Assembly: GCF_025685545.1 (NCBI RefSeq)
Contig: NZ_JAGSYC010000023.1
Span: forward strand, 310,001-374,000
Source of the DNA: Granulicella paludicola
GTDB taxonomy: Bacteria > Acidobacteriota > Terriglobia > Terriglobales > Acidobacteriaceae
Length of the DNA: 64,000 bases
Direction: 5' to 3'
The notes below the pieces were generated by a model. The model was not told where the DNA came from and did not search any database. It saw only the letters and a list, made by a program, of their open reading frames with translations. Position numbers and translations under genes: made by a program. Below, one piece after another: positions 1-11,105 of the stretch. Each line of letters begins with the position of its first letter. Position 1 is the first letter of the stretch.

Positions 1-454
1 TATCGGGGTTGTTGCGCAGCCAATACAACAGCTTCGCAAAGCCCCATTCATGCGAATAAACGCCGCCACACCACTCGATCGCCTCGAGACCTTCGGCGTG
101 CGCAAGCTCCGTTATCTGCTGTGCTTCCTTGTGGGCACGATGATCGCACCACAGCATGTATTCATCGAGCGGCTGCAGCTGCGCATCGACAGGGATCACG
201 CTCGAACCAGTTGTATCGAGCGCGAGCGCGACGACATCGCTGCCAGGAACCCCGGTCTGTGCAAGAGCCTCGCGGGTGGCCTTCGCCAGCGCCTGCATCT
301 GATCCTGATGCGACTGCGTTGCGAAGTCAGGGTCGTGTGCCTTGCGATGCAGCGGATAGCTTGCCGAAGCCGTGCCAAGCCGACCTTTTTCACTATCCAG
401 CAATGTGACACGAACGCTCAGCGTTCCAAAATCCACTCCGGCAACGATCGACAT
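1..454 (-). CDS. araB: Ribulokinase, N-terminal part (cut by window edge)
   Basis: Reading the minus strand from the ATG at 452-454 gives 151 residues, open to the window edge. The protein starts MSIVAGVDFGTLSVR, the FGGY-kinase phosphate-binding motif with Asp8, in the form typical of ribulokinase (GVDFGTLSVR). Further on are ALDTTGSSVIPVD and WCDHRA, which fit the sugar-binding part of the first FGGY domain. Ribulokinase phosphorylates L-ribulose to L-ribulose 5-phosphate in arabinose breakdown, in the cytoplasm. Only about a quarter of the usual length of roughly 550 residues is visible, so integrity and neighbours are unknown. The 120 bp upstream, to 573, should hold its promoter; I see no clear operator. 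Other FGGY kinases are possible, but the opening motif strongly favours AraB. Confidence 0.85.
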   Translation of the reverse strand, partial: MSIVAGVDFGTLSVRVTLLDSEKGRLGTASASYPLHRKAHDPDFATQSHQDQMQALAKATREALAQTGVPGSDVVALALDTTGSSVIPVDAQLQPLDEYMLWCDHRAHKEAQQITELAHAEGLEAIEWCGGVYSHEWGFAKLLYWLRNNPD

Positions 455-573
455 CAAGACCCTCTTGGCAGCGACGCGGCTGCATAAACTGAGACACTCT
501 TACGACACTAGCTTGCAGTCCAGCAGAGCGTCAATCGGAATAAGAAACCGCTTTCAAAAGGTTTTAACAAGAA

Positions 574-591
574 ACTCGCCTAAAGGCGAGT
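574..591 (-). terminator. Intrinsic terminator of the RND efflux operon
   Basis: A perfect 7-bp stem (ACTCGCC / GGCGAGT) with a TAAA loop lies 9 nt past the stop of the outer-membrane channel gene. On the minus strand the hairpin is followed by TTTCTTGTT, so it fits a Rho-independent terminator for the operon read toward low coordinates. Confidence 0.75.
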
Positions 592-599
592 CCTTGGAA

Positions 600-2168
600 T
601 TAGTTGACCTTTTCGACTTCTTTTTTGCCGAGCTTCTTCGACACATCCTTCGGCCCTGGCAGTTGCGATGCATCCCAACCACCACCCAGCGCCTCTATTA
701 GCGCCACCGAGGTCGTCATGCGGCTGGTGCGCAGAGTGACCTGCGCCTGCTGGCTGCTCAGTAGCGTGAGCTGCGCCAGCATCACATCGACATAGGGATC
801 GACGCCAGTCTCATAGCGGCCCTTCTCAAGACTGAGATACTGTTGCGCCGACTTCACCGCCTCATCCTGCTGACCGAGCTGCGTGGTCAGAATGCGCTCG
901 CCAGCGAGGTTGTCCTCGACGTTCTGTACAGCGGTCAGCACCGTCTGGCGATAGGTCGCAACGTCCGAGTTGTAGGTCGCCGTATACTGCTGCACGGTAG
1001 CGCGACGCAGACCGGCATCGAAGATGGTCTCGTCGATCGACGGACCTACCGACCAGAAGCGGCTACCCCAGTCGAGCAACTGAGAGATGGCAGAACTTTC
1101 GAAGCCACCTTCCGCGCTGAGCGTAAGCGTGGGGAAGTACGCAGCATAGGCCACTCCGATTTCGGCGTTTGCCGCGGCCATCGTGCGCTCCGCAGCCGCA
1201 ACATCGGGACGCCGCTCCAGCAGCTGCGAAGGCAGGCCAATCGGGATGACAGGCACCTTCGTATCGAAGGTCTTTGCGTCGAGGGAGAACGTGGATGGAC
1301 TCGTACCGATCAGCATCGCAATCGCGTGCAAATATTGCGCGCGCGCTACGCCGAGGTTGGTCGCCGCCGCCTGCGCGGTCTGCAGCGTGTTCTTCGCTTC
1401 TACAACGGAGATGTAGTCGCCAACGCCTGCGTCATAGCTGGCCTGCGTCAAATCTAACGACTTCTGGTCGGCCTCCACAGTCTGCTTGTAAAGGTCACTC
1501 AACGCATCCTGCCCACGCAATTCAAAGTAATATGTCGCAAGGCTCGCCTGCTCCAAGAGTCGCTCGTTTTCGAGGTCGGCGGCGCTGACCTGTGCGTTGT
1601 ATTGAGCATTACGAATTTCGTTGCGAACCTTGCCCCAGAGATCAGGCGCCCAGGATGCGGTTAACGGCAGCGTGAACAGCTGGCTCTGCGTGTTTCCGGT
1701 TGTGGAGGTTGTGGTTGTGGTTCCCGTTCCGCTGGTGGTGCCGACCGAGCTCCCCGAGGAGTTCCGCACGTTGGCCGAGGTAGAGGTACGCGTGTACGCG
1801 GGCGTCGTGCCGACTGTCGGATACAGACCGGCGCGGGCCTGGGCGATCAGGGTACGCGCAGCCATGTAATTCTCGAAATAGACTTTGATGTTCTGATTAT
1901 CGATATTCAGTTTGTCTTCGAGCGTGTTGAGGTCGGGGTCGTTGTAGATCTCCCACCATTTGCCGCGCAGCATGGCATCCTGCGGTTGGGCGATCTTCCA
2001 CTCATCGTTGGCTGCGGGAGCCTCTTTGTAGGCAACCGGAGGTGCCTGCGCTGTCGCCGGCGGCACCTTGTAGTGCGGGCCGACACGGCAGCCCGCGAGG
2101 CTGAGCGACGCTACTGCCAAAAGAACTGCTGTTTGATATCGAAGGTTCTTCATAAGGTTCGTATCCAT
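600..2168 (-). CDS. RND efflux outer-membrane channel lipoprotein (OprM/NodT family)
   Basis: 522 residues. The N-terminus is a lipoprotein signal with lipobox LAGC, modified Cys27 (Cys22 if the in-frame Met6 is the true start). The rest matches outer-membrane efflux proteins of the NodT/OprM type: GPHYKVP after the signal, then two OEP repeats. These form the trimeric channel through which the tripartite pump expels substrates. Residues about 130-160 carry a run of Ser, Thr and Gly not usual in OprM. It is the last gene of the operon, 25 bp after the second RND pump. This order, with the channel encoded together with two different pumps, resembles Pseudomonas MuxABC-OpmB. Substrate cannot be told from sequence. 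Confidence 0.93.
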   Translation of the reverse strand: MDTNLMKNLRYQTAVLLAVASLSLAGCRVGPHYKVPPATAQAPPVAYKEAPAANDEWKIAQPQDAMLRGKWWEIYNDPDLNTLEDKLNIDNQNIKVYFENYMAARTLIAQARAGLYPTVGTTPAYTRTSTSANVRNSSGSSVGTTSGTGTTTTTSTTGNTQSQLFTLPLTASWAPDLWGKVRNEIRNAQYNAQVSAADLENERLLEQASLATYYFELRGQDALSDLYKQTVEADQKSLDLTQASYDAGVGDYISVVEAKNTLQTAQAAATNLGVARAQYLHAIAMLIGTSPSTFSLDAKTFDTKVPVIPIGLPSQLLERRPDVAAAERTMAAANAEIGVAYAAYFPTLTLSAEGGFESSAISQLLDWGSRFWSVGPSIDETIFDAGLRRATVQQYTATYNSDVATYRQTVLTAVQNVEDNLAGERILTTQLGQQDEAVKSAQQYLSLEKGRYETGVDPYVDVMLAQLTLLSSQQAQVTLRTSRMTTSVALIEALGGGWDASQLPGPKDVSKKLGKKEVEKVN

Positions 2169-2193
2169 GGTGCTAGATCCATAACGCTAAAGA

Positions 2194-5100
2194 TCAGGAG
2201 ATCGGTGCTGGTGTCGGCCCCTCTGTGTGCGGTGCGTGTGCTTCATCGCTTCCGTGCCCACGCTTGCTCTCTACCCATAGACGAATGCGGTCAAAAGTGA
2301 GATAGACGACGGGCGTCGTGTACAGCGTCAGGAGCTGGCTCACGATAAGGCCGCCAACGATGGTAATCCCCAGAGGACGGCGCAGCTCAGAGCCAGTTCC
2401 TGTGCCGAAGGCCAGTGGCAGAGCTCCAAAGAGTGCAGCAGTGGTGGTCATCAGAATTGGGCGGAAGCGGAGAACACAGGCCTTGAAGATGGATTCCTCC
2501 GGCGACAAACCCTCCTCCCGTTCTACCTGCAAAGCGAAGTCGATCATCATGATGGCATTCTTCTTCACAATACCGATAAGAAGTACGATGCCGATAATCG
2601 AGATGATGTTGAGATCCACGCCAAAGAAGAGCAAAGCGAGCATCGCTCCGACGCTCGCGGAGGGCAGCGTTGAGATAATGGTGAGTGGATGAACGAGACT
2701 CTCATACAGCACACCCAGCACGATGTAGACGGCGAGGAGCGCGGTAAGCACCAAAATCGGTTCGGAGCTCAGGGAGTCCTGATATGCCTGCAGCGTACCC
2801 GCAAACTGTCCGTGAACAGAGAGTGGCGTCCCCAGCCTTGCCTGCATCTGCGTGATTGCCAGGGTCGCGTCGCTGAGCGCATATCCGGGCGCGAGATTGA
2901 AGGAGACCGTCACCGACGGGAACAAGCCGGTGTGGTTCAAAGAGAGTGGAATGTTTCCCTTCGTTGCCTTCGACATCGTCATCAAGGGAGTGTTGCCGCT
3001 TGCAGTAGTGCTGCTCGTACCAGTTGGGTGGAAGTAGACGCTCTTGAGGCCGTCGGGTGACTGCCAGTACTGCGGCGCGAATTCGAGCACCACGTAGTAC
3101 TGGTTAAGCTGCGTGTAGATTACCGAGACCTCAGATTGACCGAAGGCACTGTAAAGGCCCTCGTCGAGTCCGCTCGCTGTGAGCCCAAGCTTGGCTGCGG
3201 TGACGCGATCAAAGAACAGCCGCTCATCAAGGCCGCCGTTCTGCTGGTCGGTGTTCACATCCTGCAGGCCCGGCAACTTCTTCATCTCAGCCAGTAGCTT
3301 TGGTCCCCAGGTCTTCAAATCATCGAGGGTATCGGCCTGAATGGTGTACTGATACATCGCGTTTCCGCTTCGACCACCGATACGCAAGTCCTGCGACGCT
3401 TGCAGAAACGTCGAGGCACCGGGGAGGCGATTCAGCTTCGGACGCAGTTCGTTTATAACTTGCGGAGCTCCTTGGCGGTCTTCGAGTGGCTTCAACGTAA
3501 TGAACATGCGAGCCGCATTGCCGCCATTCGTAAAGCCCATCACATGCTCGACGGCCTTATCATTCTTGATCGTGTTGACGATCTGCTTCAGCGATGTGCT
3601 CATCACTGCGAATGAGGCGTCCTGCGGCCCCTGAATTCCACCCTGAAGCGACCCGGTATCCTGCTGGGGAAAGAATCCCTTCGGGATCTTCACAATCAGG
3701 ATCACGTTCAGAGCGATCGTCAGAGCCAGAGATACGAGTACCAAAACCGGATTGTCAAGCATCCATCGAAGGCTGCGACTGTAACCGGCGACATTCCAGT
3801 TGAAGAACGCCTCCATCCACTCGTAGATCTTGTTGTGCTTCTTGCCGTGCTCACTGCGAAGCACGTAGGCGCACATCATAGGTGTGGTGGTGAGCGAGAT
3901 GAGCATCGACACAAGGATGGCCGTCGACAGCGTGACCGCGAACTCGCGGAAGAGGCGGCCGACGATGCCGCCCATCAAAAGGATGGGGATAAAGACCGCG
4001 ATCAGCGAGATGCTGATCGAAACGACTGTAAACCCGATCTCCTTGGCTCCGAGCATGGCTGCGGCGAACGGTTCCATGCCGTCTTCAAGATGGCGGGTGA
4101 TGTTCTCCATCACGACGATGGCATCATCGACGACGAACCCGGTTGATATGGTCAGCGCCATCAACGAGAGGTTGTCGAGGCTATAACCCAGCGCATACAT
4201 CACCGCGAACGTCCCGATCAACGAGACGGGCACAGCGACCGCGGGGATGAGCGTTGCCCGGATGTTGCGCAGAAACACGAAGACGACAAGGATGACCAGC
4301 ACGATCGAAATAATGAGCGTGCGTTCTACATCCACGACCGACGCACGGATCGTTGTCGTGCGGTCTGAAACAACCGTGATGTCGATACCGTTCGGAATCG
4401 ATGCCTTGATGGAAGGCATCTCCGACTTGATGCGGTCGACGGTATCGATGATGTTTGCGCCCGGCTGACGGAAGATAATTAGCGTGACCGCCCGCTTGCC
4501 GTCCATGAAGGCAGTCTGGCGAAGATCTTGCACTGAATCTACGACCTGCGCGACATCGGAAAGACGCACAGCTGCGCCCTTGTTGTAGCCGATAATCACC
4601 GGCGCGTAATCTGCCGCGTGCGAGTTTTGATCGTTGGCAAGAATATCCGAGCTCATATTGCCGTCGGAGATCTGCCCCTTAGCCAGATCGGAGTTCTGCA
4701 CGCTAAGAGTCTGCTGCAGGTTGGCCATGGTCAGCCCGTAGCCGGCCAGCTGATTTGGATTCACCTCAACACGCACAGAAGGAAGCGCGCCACCACCGGC
4801 CGTGACCTGACCGACGCCTTGAATCTGTGAAACCTTCTGCTCAACGATCGTCGAGGCCGCGTCATACATCTTCTCGGGACCGTACTTATCCGACGTGAAC
4901 GCAAGAATCATGATCGGCGAGTCCGCCGGATTAACCTTGCGATAGGTCGGGTTCGAAGGCAGATTCGCTGGAAGATAGGTACGAGCAGCGTTGATGGCTG
5001 CCTGCACATCACGAGCCGCACCGTCGATGTCTCGGCTGAGGTCGAACTGGATGGTGATCGACGTGGAGCCCAAGCTGCTGGACGACGTCATCTCCGTTAC

Positions 5101-5328
5101 GCCGGCAATATGACCGAACTGGCGCTCGAGGGGCGTCGCGACGGATGACGCCATAATCTCCGCGCTGCCGCCGGGCAGGCTGGCGTTGACTGAGATCGTC
5201 GGGAAGTCAACTTGCGGCAGCGGTGAGACGGGTAACACGCTGAAGGCGATAGCACCGGCGATGGAGATCGCAACCGTGAGCAGCGTGGTCGCCACCGGTC
5301 GGTGGATGAACGGTGCAGAGAGACTCAT
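2194..5328 (-). CDS. RND efflux inner-membrane pump, MdtC/MuxC-like
   Basis: 1044 residues, the usual length for an AcrB-type HAE1 transporter. It starts [17 protein letters not shown]. The proton-relay Asp pair in TM4 is present ([16 protein letters not shown]), as is the TM10 Lys ([15 protein letters not shown]). Twelve membrane segments and two large periplasmic loops can be recognised. The start ATG overlaps the stop of the upstream pump by 4 bp (ATGA), which indicates translational coupling. In MdtBC and MuxBC systems the two pumps form heterotrimers in which mainly one subunit does proton transport; here both keep the Asp pair. Drug or metabolite substrate is unknown. Family assignment is certain, the MdtC-like orthology is inferred from gene order. 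Confidence 0.95.
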   Translation of the reverse strand: MSLSAPFIHRPVATTLLTVAISIAGAIAFSVLPVSPLPQVDFPTISVNASLPGGSAEIMASSVATPLERQFGHIAGVTEMTSSSSLGSTSITIQFDLSRDIDGAARDVQAAINAARTYLPANLPSNPTYRKVNPADSPIMILAFTSDKYGPEKMYDAASTIVEQKVSQIQGVGQVTAGGGALPSVRVEVNPNQLAGYGLTMANLQQTLSVQNSDLAKGQISDGNMSSDILANDQNSHAADYAPVIIGYNKGAAVRLSDVAQVVDSVQDLRQTAFMDGKRAVTLIIFRQPGANIIDTVDRIKSEMPSIKASIPNGIDITVVSDRTTTIRASVVDVERTLIISIVLVILVVFVFLRNIRATLIPAVAVPVSLIGTFAVMYALGYSLDNLSLMALTISTGFVVDDAIVVMENITRHLEDGMEPFAAAMLGAKEIGFTVVSISISLIAVFIPILLMGGIVGRLFREFAVTLSTAILVSMLISLTTTPMMCAYVLRSEHGKKHNKIYEWMEAFFNWNVAGYSRSLRWMLDNPVLVLVSLALTIALNVILIVKIPKGFFPQQDTGSLQGGIQGPQDASFAVMSTSLKQIVNTIKNDKAVEHVMGFTNGGNAARMFITLKPLEDRQGAPQVINELRPKLNRLPGASTFLQASQDLRIGGRSGNAMYQYTIQADTLDDLKTWGPKLLAEMKKLPGLQDVNTDQQNGGLDERLFFDRVTAAKLGLTASGLDEGLYSAFGQSEVSVIYTQLNQYYVVLEFAPQYWQSPDGLKSVYFHPTGTSSTTASGNTPLMTMSKATKGNIPLSLNHTGLFPSVTVSFNLAPGYALSDATLAITQMQARLGTPLSVHGQFAGTLQAYQDSLSSEPILVLTALLAVYIVLGVLYESLVHPLTIISTLPSASVGAMLALLFFGVDLNIISIIGIVLLIGIVKKNAIMMIDFALQVEREEGLSPEESIFKACVLRFRPILMTTTAALFGALPLAFGTGTGSELRRPLGITIVGGLIVSQLLTLYTTPVVYLTFDRIRLWVESKRGHGSDEAHAPHTEGPTPAPIS

Positions 5329-8300
5329 AGCGGCTCCGCAGGTGGAGCGTCATATCCGGAAGGCGCCTCTCCTTGAGCAGCATCGTGGCCGGCGCCATGA
5401 CCCTTCTCCTCGCCATCCTTCTTAGAACTAAAGCGCTTGCCGAGGTTATCAAAGAAGATGTAGATCACCGGCGTCGTGTAAAGTGTGAGGACCTGACTGA
5501 AGAGCAAGCCGCCGACCATGGTGATGCCGAGCGGACGGCGCAGTTCTGAACCGATACCCGTGCCAAATGCTAGCGGAAGGCCGCCGAGCAGAGCAGCCAT
5601 CGTCGTCATCATAATGGGCCGGAAGCGCAACAGGCAGGCCTGATAAATAGCTTCGGTCGAATCCATGCCGTGATTGCGCTCTGCGTCGAGCGCGAAGTCG
5701 ACCATCATAATACCGTTCTTCTTTACGATGCCGATCAGCAGAACGAGTCCGATAATGGCAACTACGCTGAGGTCCTGGTGGAAGATCATCAGCGAGATGA
5801 ACGCTCCCACTCCGGCGGAGGGCAGCGTGGAGAGAATCGTGATGGGGTGGATGAAACTCTCGTATAGCACGCCCAGAACGATGTAAACCGTTACCAGCGC
5901 AGCAAGAATCAGCAACGGCATGTTCGAGAGCGAGTTGCGGAAAGAGGCTGCAGTACCCTCAAAATCTGCCTGCATACTGGCAGGCATGTGCAGGTCGTCA
6001 TGCACCTTATCTACTGCAGTAATTGCTCCGCCAAGCGCCGCGCCGGGGGCAAGGTTGAAGGACACGGTAATCGCTGGGAACTGGCCCTGATGCGTAATCG
6101 AAAGCGGCTCGGTCGTCTTCTGGAACTTTGCGATAACGTTGAGCGGAACGCCGCTGCCGACGGCAGAGCTGGTCGTCGTATTTGAGGTGGCGGTGTACGC
6201 CAGCGCGCTGGTAGGCGGGGTCAGATTGCCGGAACTGGGCGTGTACTTTACTGAACTCGTCAGCGCATTGGAGCCCGCCGAAGTAGAACCCGAGCTCGAC
6301 GCCGAAGATGCCGCCGCGCCAGTCGTCCCGGCCGAAGAGTTTGCCTGAATGTAGAGCTTGTTCAAGCTGTCAGGTGTCGTCTGGAATGCGGGGTCAGCCT
6401 CCAGGATGACGTGGTACTGATTCAGCTGCGTGTACATCGTGTTGATCTGGCGCTGACCGAAGGCGTCGTAAAGCGTGTTGTCGATCGTGGTGGGCGCAAT
6501 TCCCAGTCGTGATGCTGTTACGCGATCGATGTTCATATAGATCGCGTTGCCGCCAAGCTGCTGGTCCGTTGCCACATCTTCCAATTCCGGAAGCTCATTC
6601 AGCTTCTTGATGAAACGGTTCGTCCAGAGGCTGAGTTCGGCGGGATCGGGATCTTCGAGCGTGTATTGATACTGTGTGCGGCTCACGCGGTCATCGATGG
6701 TGATGTTCTGAACCGGTTGCATGAACAACTGAATGCCATCGATGTTGCGCAACCTTTTCTGTAGCCTGCGAATAACATCTGAGGCGCTCGCATCGCGCTG
6801 TTCCAGAGGCACGAGGTTGATGGAGAAGCGGCCGCTGTTGATGGTGGTATTCGTACCGTCGGCACCGATGAAGGAGGAAAGGCTGAGCACTGCAGGGTCT
6901 TTGAGTATCTCCGCCGCGAGTTGCTGCTGCTGTTTCGCCATGTCCTGGGAGCCGATGGTCTGAGCGGCCTGAGAGATGCCCTGGATCACTCCCGTATCCT
7001 GCACGGGGAAGAAGCCCTTGGGGATGATGATGTAAAGGAAGATCGTCAGCAGCAGCGTCACGAGAGCGACGATGAGAGTAATGCCCTGGTGCCGCAATAC
7101 TACCTTCAACGTACGGCCGTAAAAATCGATCATGCGTTCGAAAACGCGCTCAGAGGCCTGATAGAACCGACCTTCAGTCGCCTTCGGGTCGTGCTTCAGA
7201 ATGCGAGCCGCCATCATCGGTGTCAGCGTTAGCGAGACGATGGCTGAGATGACAATCGTGACCGCCAGCGTCAGCGCAAACTCGCGGAAGAGCCGGCCAA
7301 CGACATCGCCCATGAACAGCAGCGGGATCAGCACAGCGATCAGCGAGACAGTCAGCGAGATGATGGTGAAGCCGATCTGCTCGGCACCCTTGAGCGCCGC
7401 CTCCATCGGAGGATCGCCCTCTTCCAGATATCGCGAGATGTTCTCGACCATCACGATAGCGTCATCTACGACGAATCCTGTCGAGATGGTGAGTGCCATC
7501 AACGAAAGGTTATCGATGCTAAATCCCATCGCATACATCGCCGCAAAGGTGCCTACAAGCGACAGCGGTACAGCCACGCTGGGAATGATCGTCGCATAGA
7601 GATTGCGCAGGAACAGGAAGATGACCAGCACAACAAGGCCGATGGTCAGCATCAGCTCGAACTCTACATCTTTAACCGAAGCCTGAATGGAGACAGTGAG
7701 ATCGGTCAACACCTGCACATCGATACCTGCAGGGAGGTTGGACTTCAACTGCGGCAGAAGATTCTTTATGCTTTGGACGACAGTGATCGTATTGCCGCCA
7801 GGCTGGCGTTGCACGTTCACAATGACCGCCGGCGTAAGGTTCATCCACGCTGCCTGCGTGGAATTTTCGATGCCGTCAACGACCGTCGCTACGTCGGTCA
7901 GCATGACGGGCGCGCCGTTACGATAGGCGACTACGACCTGTTTATAGTCCGCGCTTGTGACCAGCTGGTCGTTGGCATCAATCTGGAAGTCCTGCCGTGG
8001 ACCGTCGAAATTACCCTTCGCCGCGTTTACGCTGGCGTTACTTAGGGCAGTGCGCAGATCTTCCAGATTCAAGCCATAAGACGACAACTTCTGCGGGTTT
8101 GCCTGGATGCGCACAGCGGGCTTCTGGCCGCCACTGATGCTCACAAGGCCTACACCGGAGAGCTGCGAAATTTTTGGCGCAAGCCGCGTATCCACAAGGT
8201 CTTCTACCTGTGACAGTGGCATTGTCTTCGACGTAATCGCCAGCGTCATGACCGGCGCATCGGCCGGGTTGGTCTTGTTGTAGATAGGGGGGGCGGGAAG

Positions 8301-8666
8301 ATTGGCAGGCAAGAGGTTTGAACCTGCATTGATGGCGGACTGCACCTCTTCTTCGGCTACGTCAATATCCAGGGTCAGGTTGAACTGCAACACGATGACT
8401 GAGGTCCCACCGGAGCTGGTGGAGGTCATCTGGCTGAGTCCCTGCAGTTGGCCGAACTGGCGCTCCAGCGGAGCAGTCACCGTGGTCGCTACCACGTCCG
8501 GGCTAGCGCCAGGGTAGAACGTAAGGACCTGGATCGTCGGGTAGGCCACTTCCGGCAGCGCCGAAACCGGCAACTGCTTGTAACAGACAATGCCGACCAA
8601 CATGATGGCAGCCATCAACAGCGAGGTCGCTACCGGGCGCTCAATAAACGGGCGTGAAGGACTCAA
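5325..8666 (-). CDS. RND efflux inner-membrane pump, MdtB/MuxB-like
   Basis: 1113 residues, about 70 longer than typical AcrB-type pumps. N-terminus [17 protein letters not shown]; Asp pair in [18 protein letters not shown]10 Lys in [15 protein letters not shown]. The extra length comes from a Ser/Ala/Thr/Gly-rich insertion in the second periplasmic loop, coded roughly at 6160-6350. Such a low-complexity loop is not part of the usual porter domain. Start overlaps the adaptor stop by 4 bp, and its stop overlaps the next pump by 4 bp. It probably pairs with the MdtC-like pump into a heteromeric pump joined to the adaptor and the OprM-like channel. Confidence 0.95.
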   Translation of the reverse strand: MSPSRPFIERPVATSLLMAAIMLVGIVCYKQLPVSALPEVAYPTIQVLTFYPGASPDVVATTVTAPLERQFGQLQGLSQMTSTSSGGTSVIVLQFNLTLDIDVAEEEVQSAINAGSNLLPANLPAPPIYNKTNPADAPVMTLAITSKTMPLSQVEDLVDTRLAPKISQLSGVGLVSISGGQKPAVRIQANPQKLSSYGLNLEDLRTALSNASVNAAKGNFDGPRQDFQIDANDQLVTSADYKQVVVAYRNGAPVMLTDVATVVDGIENSTQAAWMNLTPAVIVNVQRQPGGNTITVVQSIKNLLPQLKSNLPAGIDVQVLTDLTVSIQASVKDVEFELMLTIGLVVLVIFLFLRNLYATIIPSVAVPLSLVGTFAAMYAMGFSIDNLSLMALTISTGFVVDDAIVMVENISRYLEEGDPPMEAALKGAEQIGFTIISLTVSLIAVLIPLLFMGDVVGRLFREFALTLAVTIVISAIVSLTLTPMMAARILKHDPKATEGRFYQASERVFERMIDFYGRTLKVVLRHQGITLIVALVTLLLTIFLYIIIPKGFFPVQDTGVIQGISQAAQTIGSQDMAKQQQQLAAEILKDPAVLSLSSFIGADGTNTTINSGRFSINLVPLEQRDASASDVIRRLQKRLRNIDGIQLFMQPVQNITIDDRVSRTQYQYTLEDPDPAELSLWTNRFIKKLNELPELEDVATDQQLGGNAIYMNIDRVTASRLGIAPTTIDNTLYDAFGQRQINTMYTQLNQYHVILEADPAFQTTPDSLNKLYIQANSSAGTTGAAASSASSSGSTSAGSNALTSSVKYTPSSGNLTPPTSALAYTATSNTTTSSAVGSGVPLNVIAKFQKTTEPLSITHQGQFPAITVSFNLAPGAALGGAITAVDKVHDDLHMPASMQADFEGTAASFRNSLSNMPLLILAALVTVYIVLGVLYESFIHPITILSTLPSAGVGAFISLMIFHQDLSVVAIIGLVLLIGIVKKNGIMMVDFALDAERNHGMDSTEAIYQACLLRFRPIMMTTMAALLGGLPLAFGTGIGSELRRPLGITMVGGLLFSQVLTLYTTPVIYIFFDNLGKRFSSKKDGEEKGHGAGHDAAQGEAPSGYDAPPAEPL

Positions 8667-9937
8667 GGGGCGGTGCTCCCACTAGCTGTGGAATTAGCCG
8701 AGGTAGCAGACTTGCTACCCTTGCCCGTACCAGCCATCTGAACCTTCGAACCTTCCTGCAGCTTCTCAAAGCCACTGTTCGCGAGCACATCGCCAGCCTG
8801 GATACCTGTAACGGCCGTCAGGCCACCATCATTGACGCCCTCCTGGATGTTCCGGACATGCGCCACGTTATTTTGTAGCAGGTATACGAAGGCTACCGGG
8901 CCGTTGTGCTGGATGACTGAGCTAGGGACCAGTGTCACATTCTGCTCGGTGTTCACCAGCAGACGAGCGTTCACAAATCCGTTGGGATAGAGCGCGCTGT
9001 CGCTATTCGTGAACAGCGCTCGAGCTTTCACCGTGCCTGTCGTCGTATCAATCTGGTTGTCCAGGGTGATAAGAGTACCCGTGCCAATCTTCTTCGCGTC
9101 GCTGCGGTCGAGTGCGTCGACGGTCAGCTTCGCATGGTCTTTCAAGCGCGGCTGAACCTTTGACAGGCTGTCCTCAGGGATGGAGAAGATCACCGTAATC
9201 GGTTGCATCTGCGTCACCACGGCCAGCGTAGTAGTGTTGGCCGTGACGACGTTGCCCGGATCCACTAGGCGCAGGCCTACCTTGCCCGAGATCGGGGAAA
9301 CGATGTGGCAGTAACCGAGCTGAACCTTGTCATAGGCGACCGTGCCTTCGTCGATCTTGACCGTTCCCTTATCCTGGAGCACCAGCTTCTCCTGATCGTC
9401 CAGGGTCTGCTTCGGTATGGCATTCTTCGCCCATGCCGTGCGATACCGCTCAGCGTCCATCTCGGCCTGGGCCAGCAGGTTCTGGTCGCGCTCCAGGGTG
9501 CCTTCGGCTTCCATCAGGGTCGCCTGATAGGGACGAGGATCAATGTCTACCAGTGGCGTTCCCTTGCCCACGATCTGGCCTTCGGCATAATGCACCGCAA
9601 TGATCGGCCCGCTTACCTGTGGCGTGATCGTAGCCGTATACACCGGAGTGACGGTGCCGATGGCGTCAACATACACACCAATGTCGCCCTCCTTTGCCGT
9701 AGCAGGGGTCAGCACGACGGTTCCACCCGCAGCGCCTTTGCGTCCACCGCCGCTTGCCCCGTCCGATGGCACGCTTTTGTGCCGCTCAATCAGGATATAA
9801 GCTGCCGCAAAGACCAAAAGGACTACGACCCAGATGATTACCTTGACGGTCTTACTTTGAGCCGGCGGATGCTCTGGCTCCAGGTAGCTATGCTCCGGGG
9901 CAGTGTGCGAGGAACCATTCGATTCGGGTGGCAACAT
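8663..9937 (-). CDS. RND efflux periplasmic adaptor (MdtA/MuxA-like)
   Basis: 424 residues, first gene of the efflux operon. After a Pro/Glu-rich cytoplasmic stretch there is one membrane anchor ([20 protein letters not shown]), not a lipobox. Then come the barrel-sandwich (lipoyl) half-motifs, a coiled-coil hairpin ([20 protein letters not shown] and on) and the beta-barrel domain, the standard membrane-fusion protein order. [20 protein letters not shown] is a typical adaptor signature. It bridges the pumps to the outer-membrane channel in the periplasm. The C-terminus ends in a Lys/Ser/Thr-rich tail. The stop overlaps the start of the first pump by 4 bp. Confidence 0.94.
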   Translation of the reverse strand: MLPPESNGSSHTAPEHSYLEPEHPPAQSKTVKVIIWVVVLLVFAAAYILIERHKSVPSDGASGGGRKGAAGGTVVLTPATAKEGDIGVYVDAIGTVTPVYTATITPQVSGPIIAVHYAEGQIVGKGTPLVDIDPRPYQATLMEAEGTLERDQNLLAQAEMDAERYRTAWAKNAIPKQTLDDQEKLVLQDKGTVKIDEGTVAYDKVQLGYCHIVSPISGKVGLRLVDPGNVVTANTTTLAVVTQMQPITVIFSIPEDSLSKVQPRLKDHAKLTVDALDRSDAKKIGTGTLITLDNQIDTTTGTVKARALFTNSDSALYPNGFVNARLLVNTEQNVTLVPSSVIQHNGPVAFVYLLQNNVAHVRNIQEGVNDGGLTAVTGIQAGDVLANSGFEKLQEGSKVQMAGTGKGSKSATSANSTASGSTAP

Positions 9938-10238
9938 GTCTCTCTTATTCGTGCGCTGGATTTTGGGGTGATGCAGATTGCTTCAGTGGCGACAGAGGTA
10001 TGACGTTCAAGCACCCCTGAATAGTTGCAGCCTGGAGATAAGCAAACACTGCAGCTGTTTCGGTCTATCCGCTTCAGCAGTTTCTAGACAAGATGGTACA
10101 CGCAATCGGAACACCGATTGTGATAATCGCCCATAAGCCTATACTCCTGATTCGCAAGGATATAATCCGCCTGAAAAAGATCGCTTTTCAATCGCGAATC
10201 CGCGCGACTCTGAGACAGCAGAGCTCTCTGGAAGACGT
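9938..10238. promoter_or_regulatory. Gap with promoter region of the efflux operon; inverted repeat at 10103-10120
   Basis: 301 bp without a gene, between the end of nadC and the start of the adaptor gene, both on the minus strand. It must hold the nadC 3' end and the efflux promoter. The clearest element is CAATCGG-AACA-CCGATTG at 10103-10120, a perfect 7-bp inverted repeat of operator size, about 165 bp before the adaptor start. I find no convincing -35/-10 pair and no strong terminator for nadC. No adjacent regulator gene of TetR, MarR or two-component type is seen. Confidence 0.45.
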
Positions 10239-11105
10239 CTAGGCCTGAATATCCAGCCCCAAATCCAGCGACCGCACGCTGTGCGTGAGCGCTCCGACCG
10301 AGATCACATCGACACCCGTGGCGGCGACGGCGGAGACGGACGTCAGCGTGACGCCGCCGCTTGCCTCTACCAACGCCCGGCCAGCGATCAGGGCCACGCC
10401 CTCGCGAAGTTGTGCCGGAGTGAAGTTGTCCAGCATGATCGTGTCGACTCCTGCGGCCAAGACGTCGGCGATCTGGTCCATCCGGTCGACTTCTACTTCA
10501 ATATGCACTGTGTGTGGCAGCTTTGCCCGCGCCGCGATCAACGCGTCCGTAAGGCTGCCGCTATAGCTGTTTTTCAGAATCGCCAGATGGTTGTCCTTCG
10601 CCATCACAGCGTCTGAGAGAGAGGTCCGATGGTTATGTCCGCCTCCACAGCGCACGGCGTATCTTTCCAGCAGCCGCAGACCGGGAGTCGTCTTGCGCGT
10701 GTCCACGATTCGCGCCTTCGTACCTTCCGCCGCAGCGACGTACTTTGCCGTCACCGTTGCGATGCCCGAGAGCCTCTGTACCAGATTCAGTGCAACTCGC
10801 TCAGCCTGCAGGACGCTCCGGGCCGGGCCATGCACAGTCGCCAGCGTCCCGCCGACTGCAAACGTCGCTCCATCCTCTATATGAAACGTTGTTTGGATCG
10901 CAGGATCAGTCCAATGCATTGCAGCCGCAAAGACATCCGCTCCAGATAGCACTCCCGGCTCGCGCGCTACCAACTGGGCGGTTACCGTGGCGTCGGCTGG
11001 AATCAGCGTCTGCGAGGTGATGTCGCCCCACGGCGCGTCCTCTTCTAGAGCCATTCGCACCACCTTTTCGATCACCGCTGCCGGAACCTTGGCAAAGTCG
11101 CTCAT
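10239..11105 (-). CDS. nadC: Nicotinate-nucleotide diphosphorylase (carboxylating)
   Basis: 288 residues from the ATG at 11103-11105, which overlaps the nadB stop as ATGA; an upstream in-frame start at 11132 lies inside nadB and is less likely. NadC converts quinolinate and PRPP to nicotinate mononucleotide, CO2 and PPi. Visible motifs: EDAPWGDITSQTL near the N-terminus, RIVDTRKTTPGLR with its Lys and Arg for quinolinate and PRPP, GGGHNHRTSLSD, and EVEVD / DTIMLDNF in the phosphoribosyl barrel. Length matches the family. It is the last gene of the nadABC operon, and its product feeds both NAD and, through NaAD, the nickel-pincer cofactor made by the lar genes further along. Confidence 0.95.
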   Translation of the reverse strand: MSDFAKVPAAVIEKVVRMALEEDAPWGDITSQTLIPADATVTAQLVAREPGVLSGADVFAAAMHWTDPAIQTTFHIEDGATFAVGGTLATVHGPARSVLQAERVALNLVQRLSGIATVTAKYVAAAEGTKARIVDTRKTTPGLRLLERYAVRCGGGHNHRTSLSDAVMAKDNHLAILKNSYSGSLTDALIAARAKLPHTVHIEVEVDRMDQIADVLAAGVDTIMLDNFTPAQLREGVALIAGRALVEASGGVTLTSVSAVAATGVDVISVGALTHSVRSLDLGLDIQA

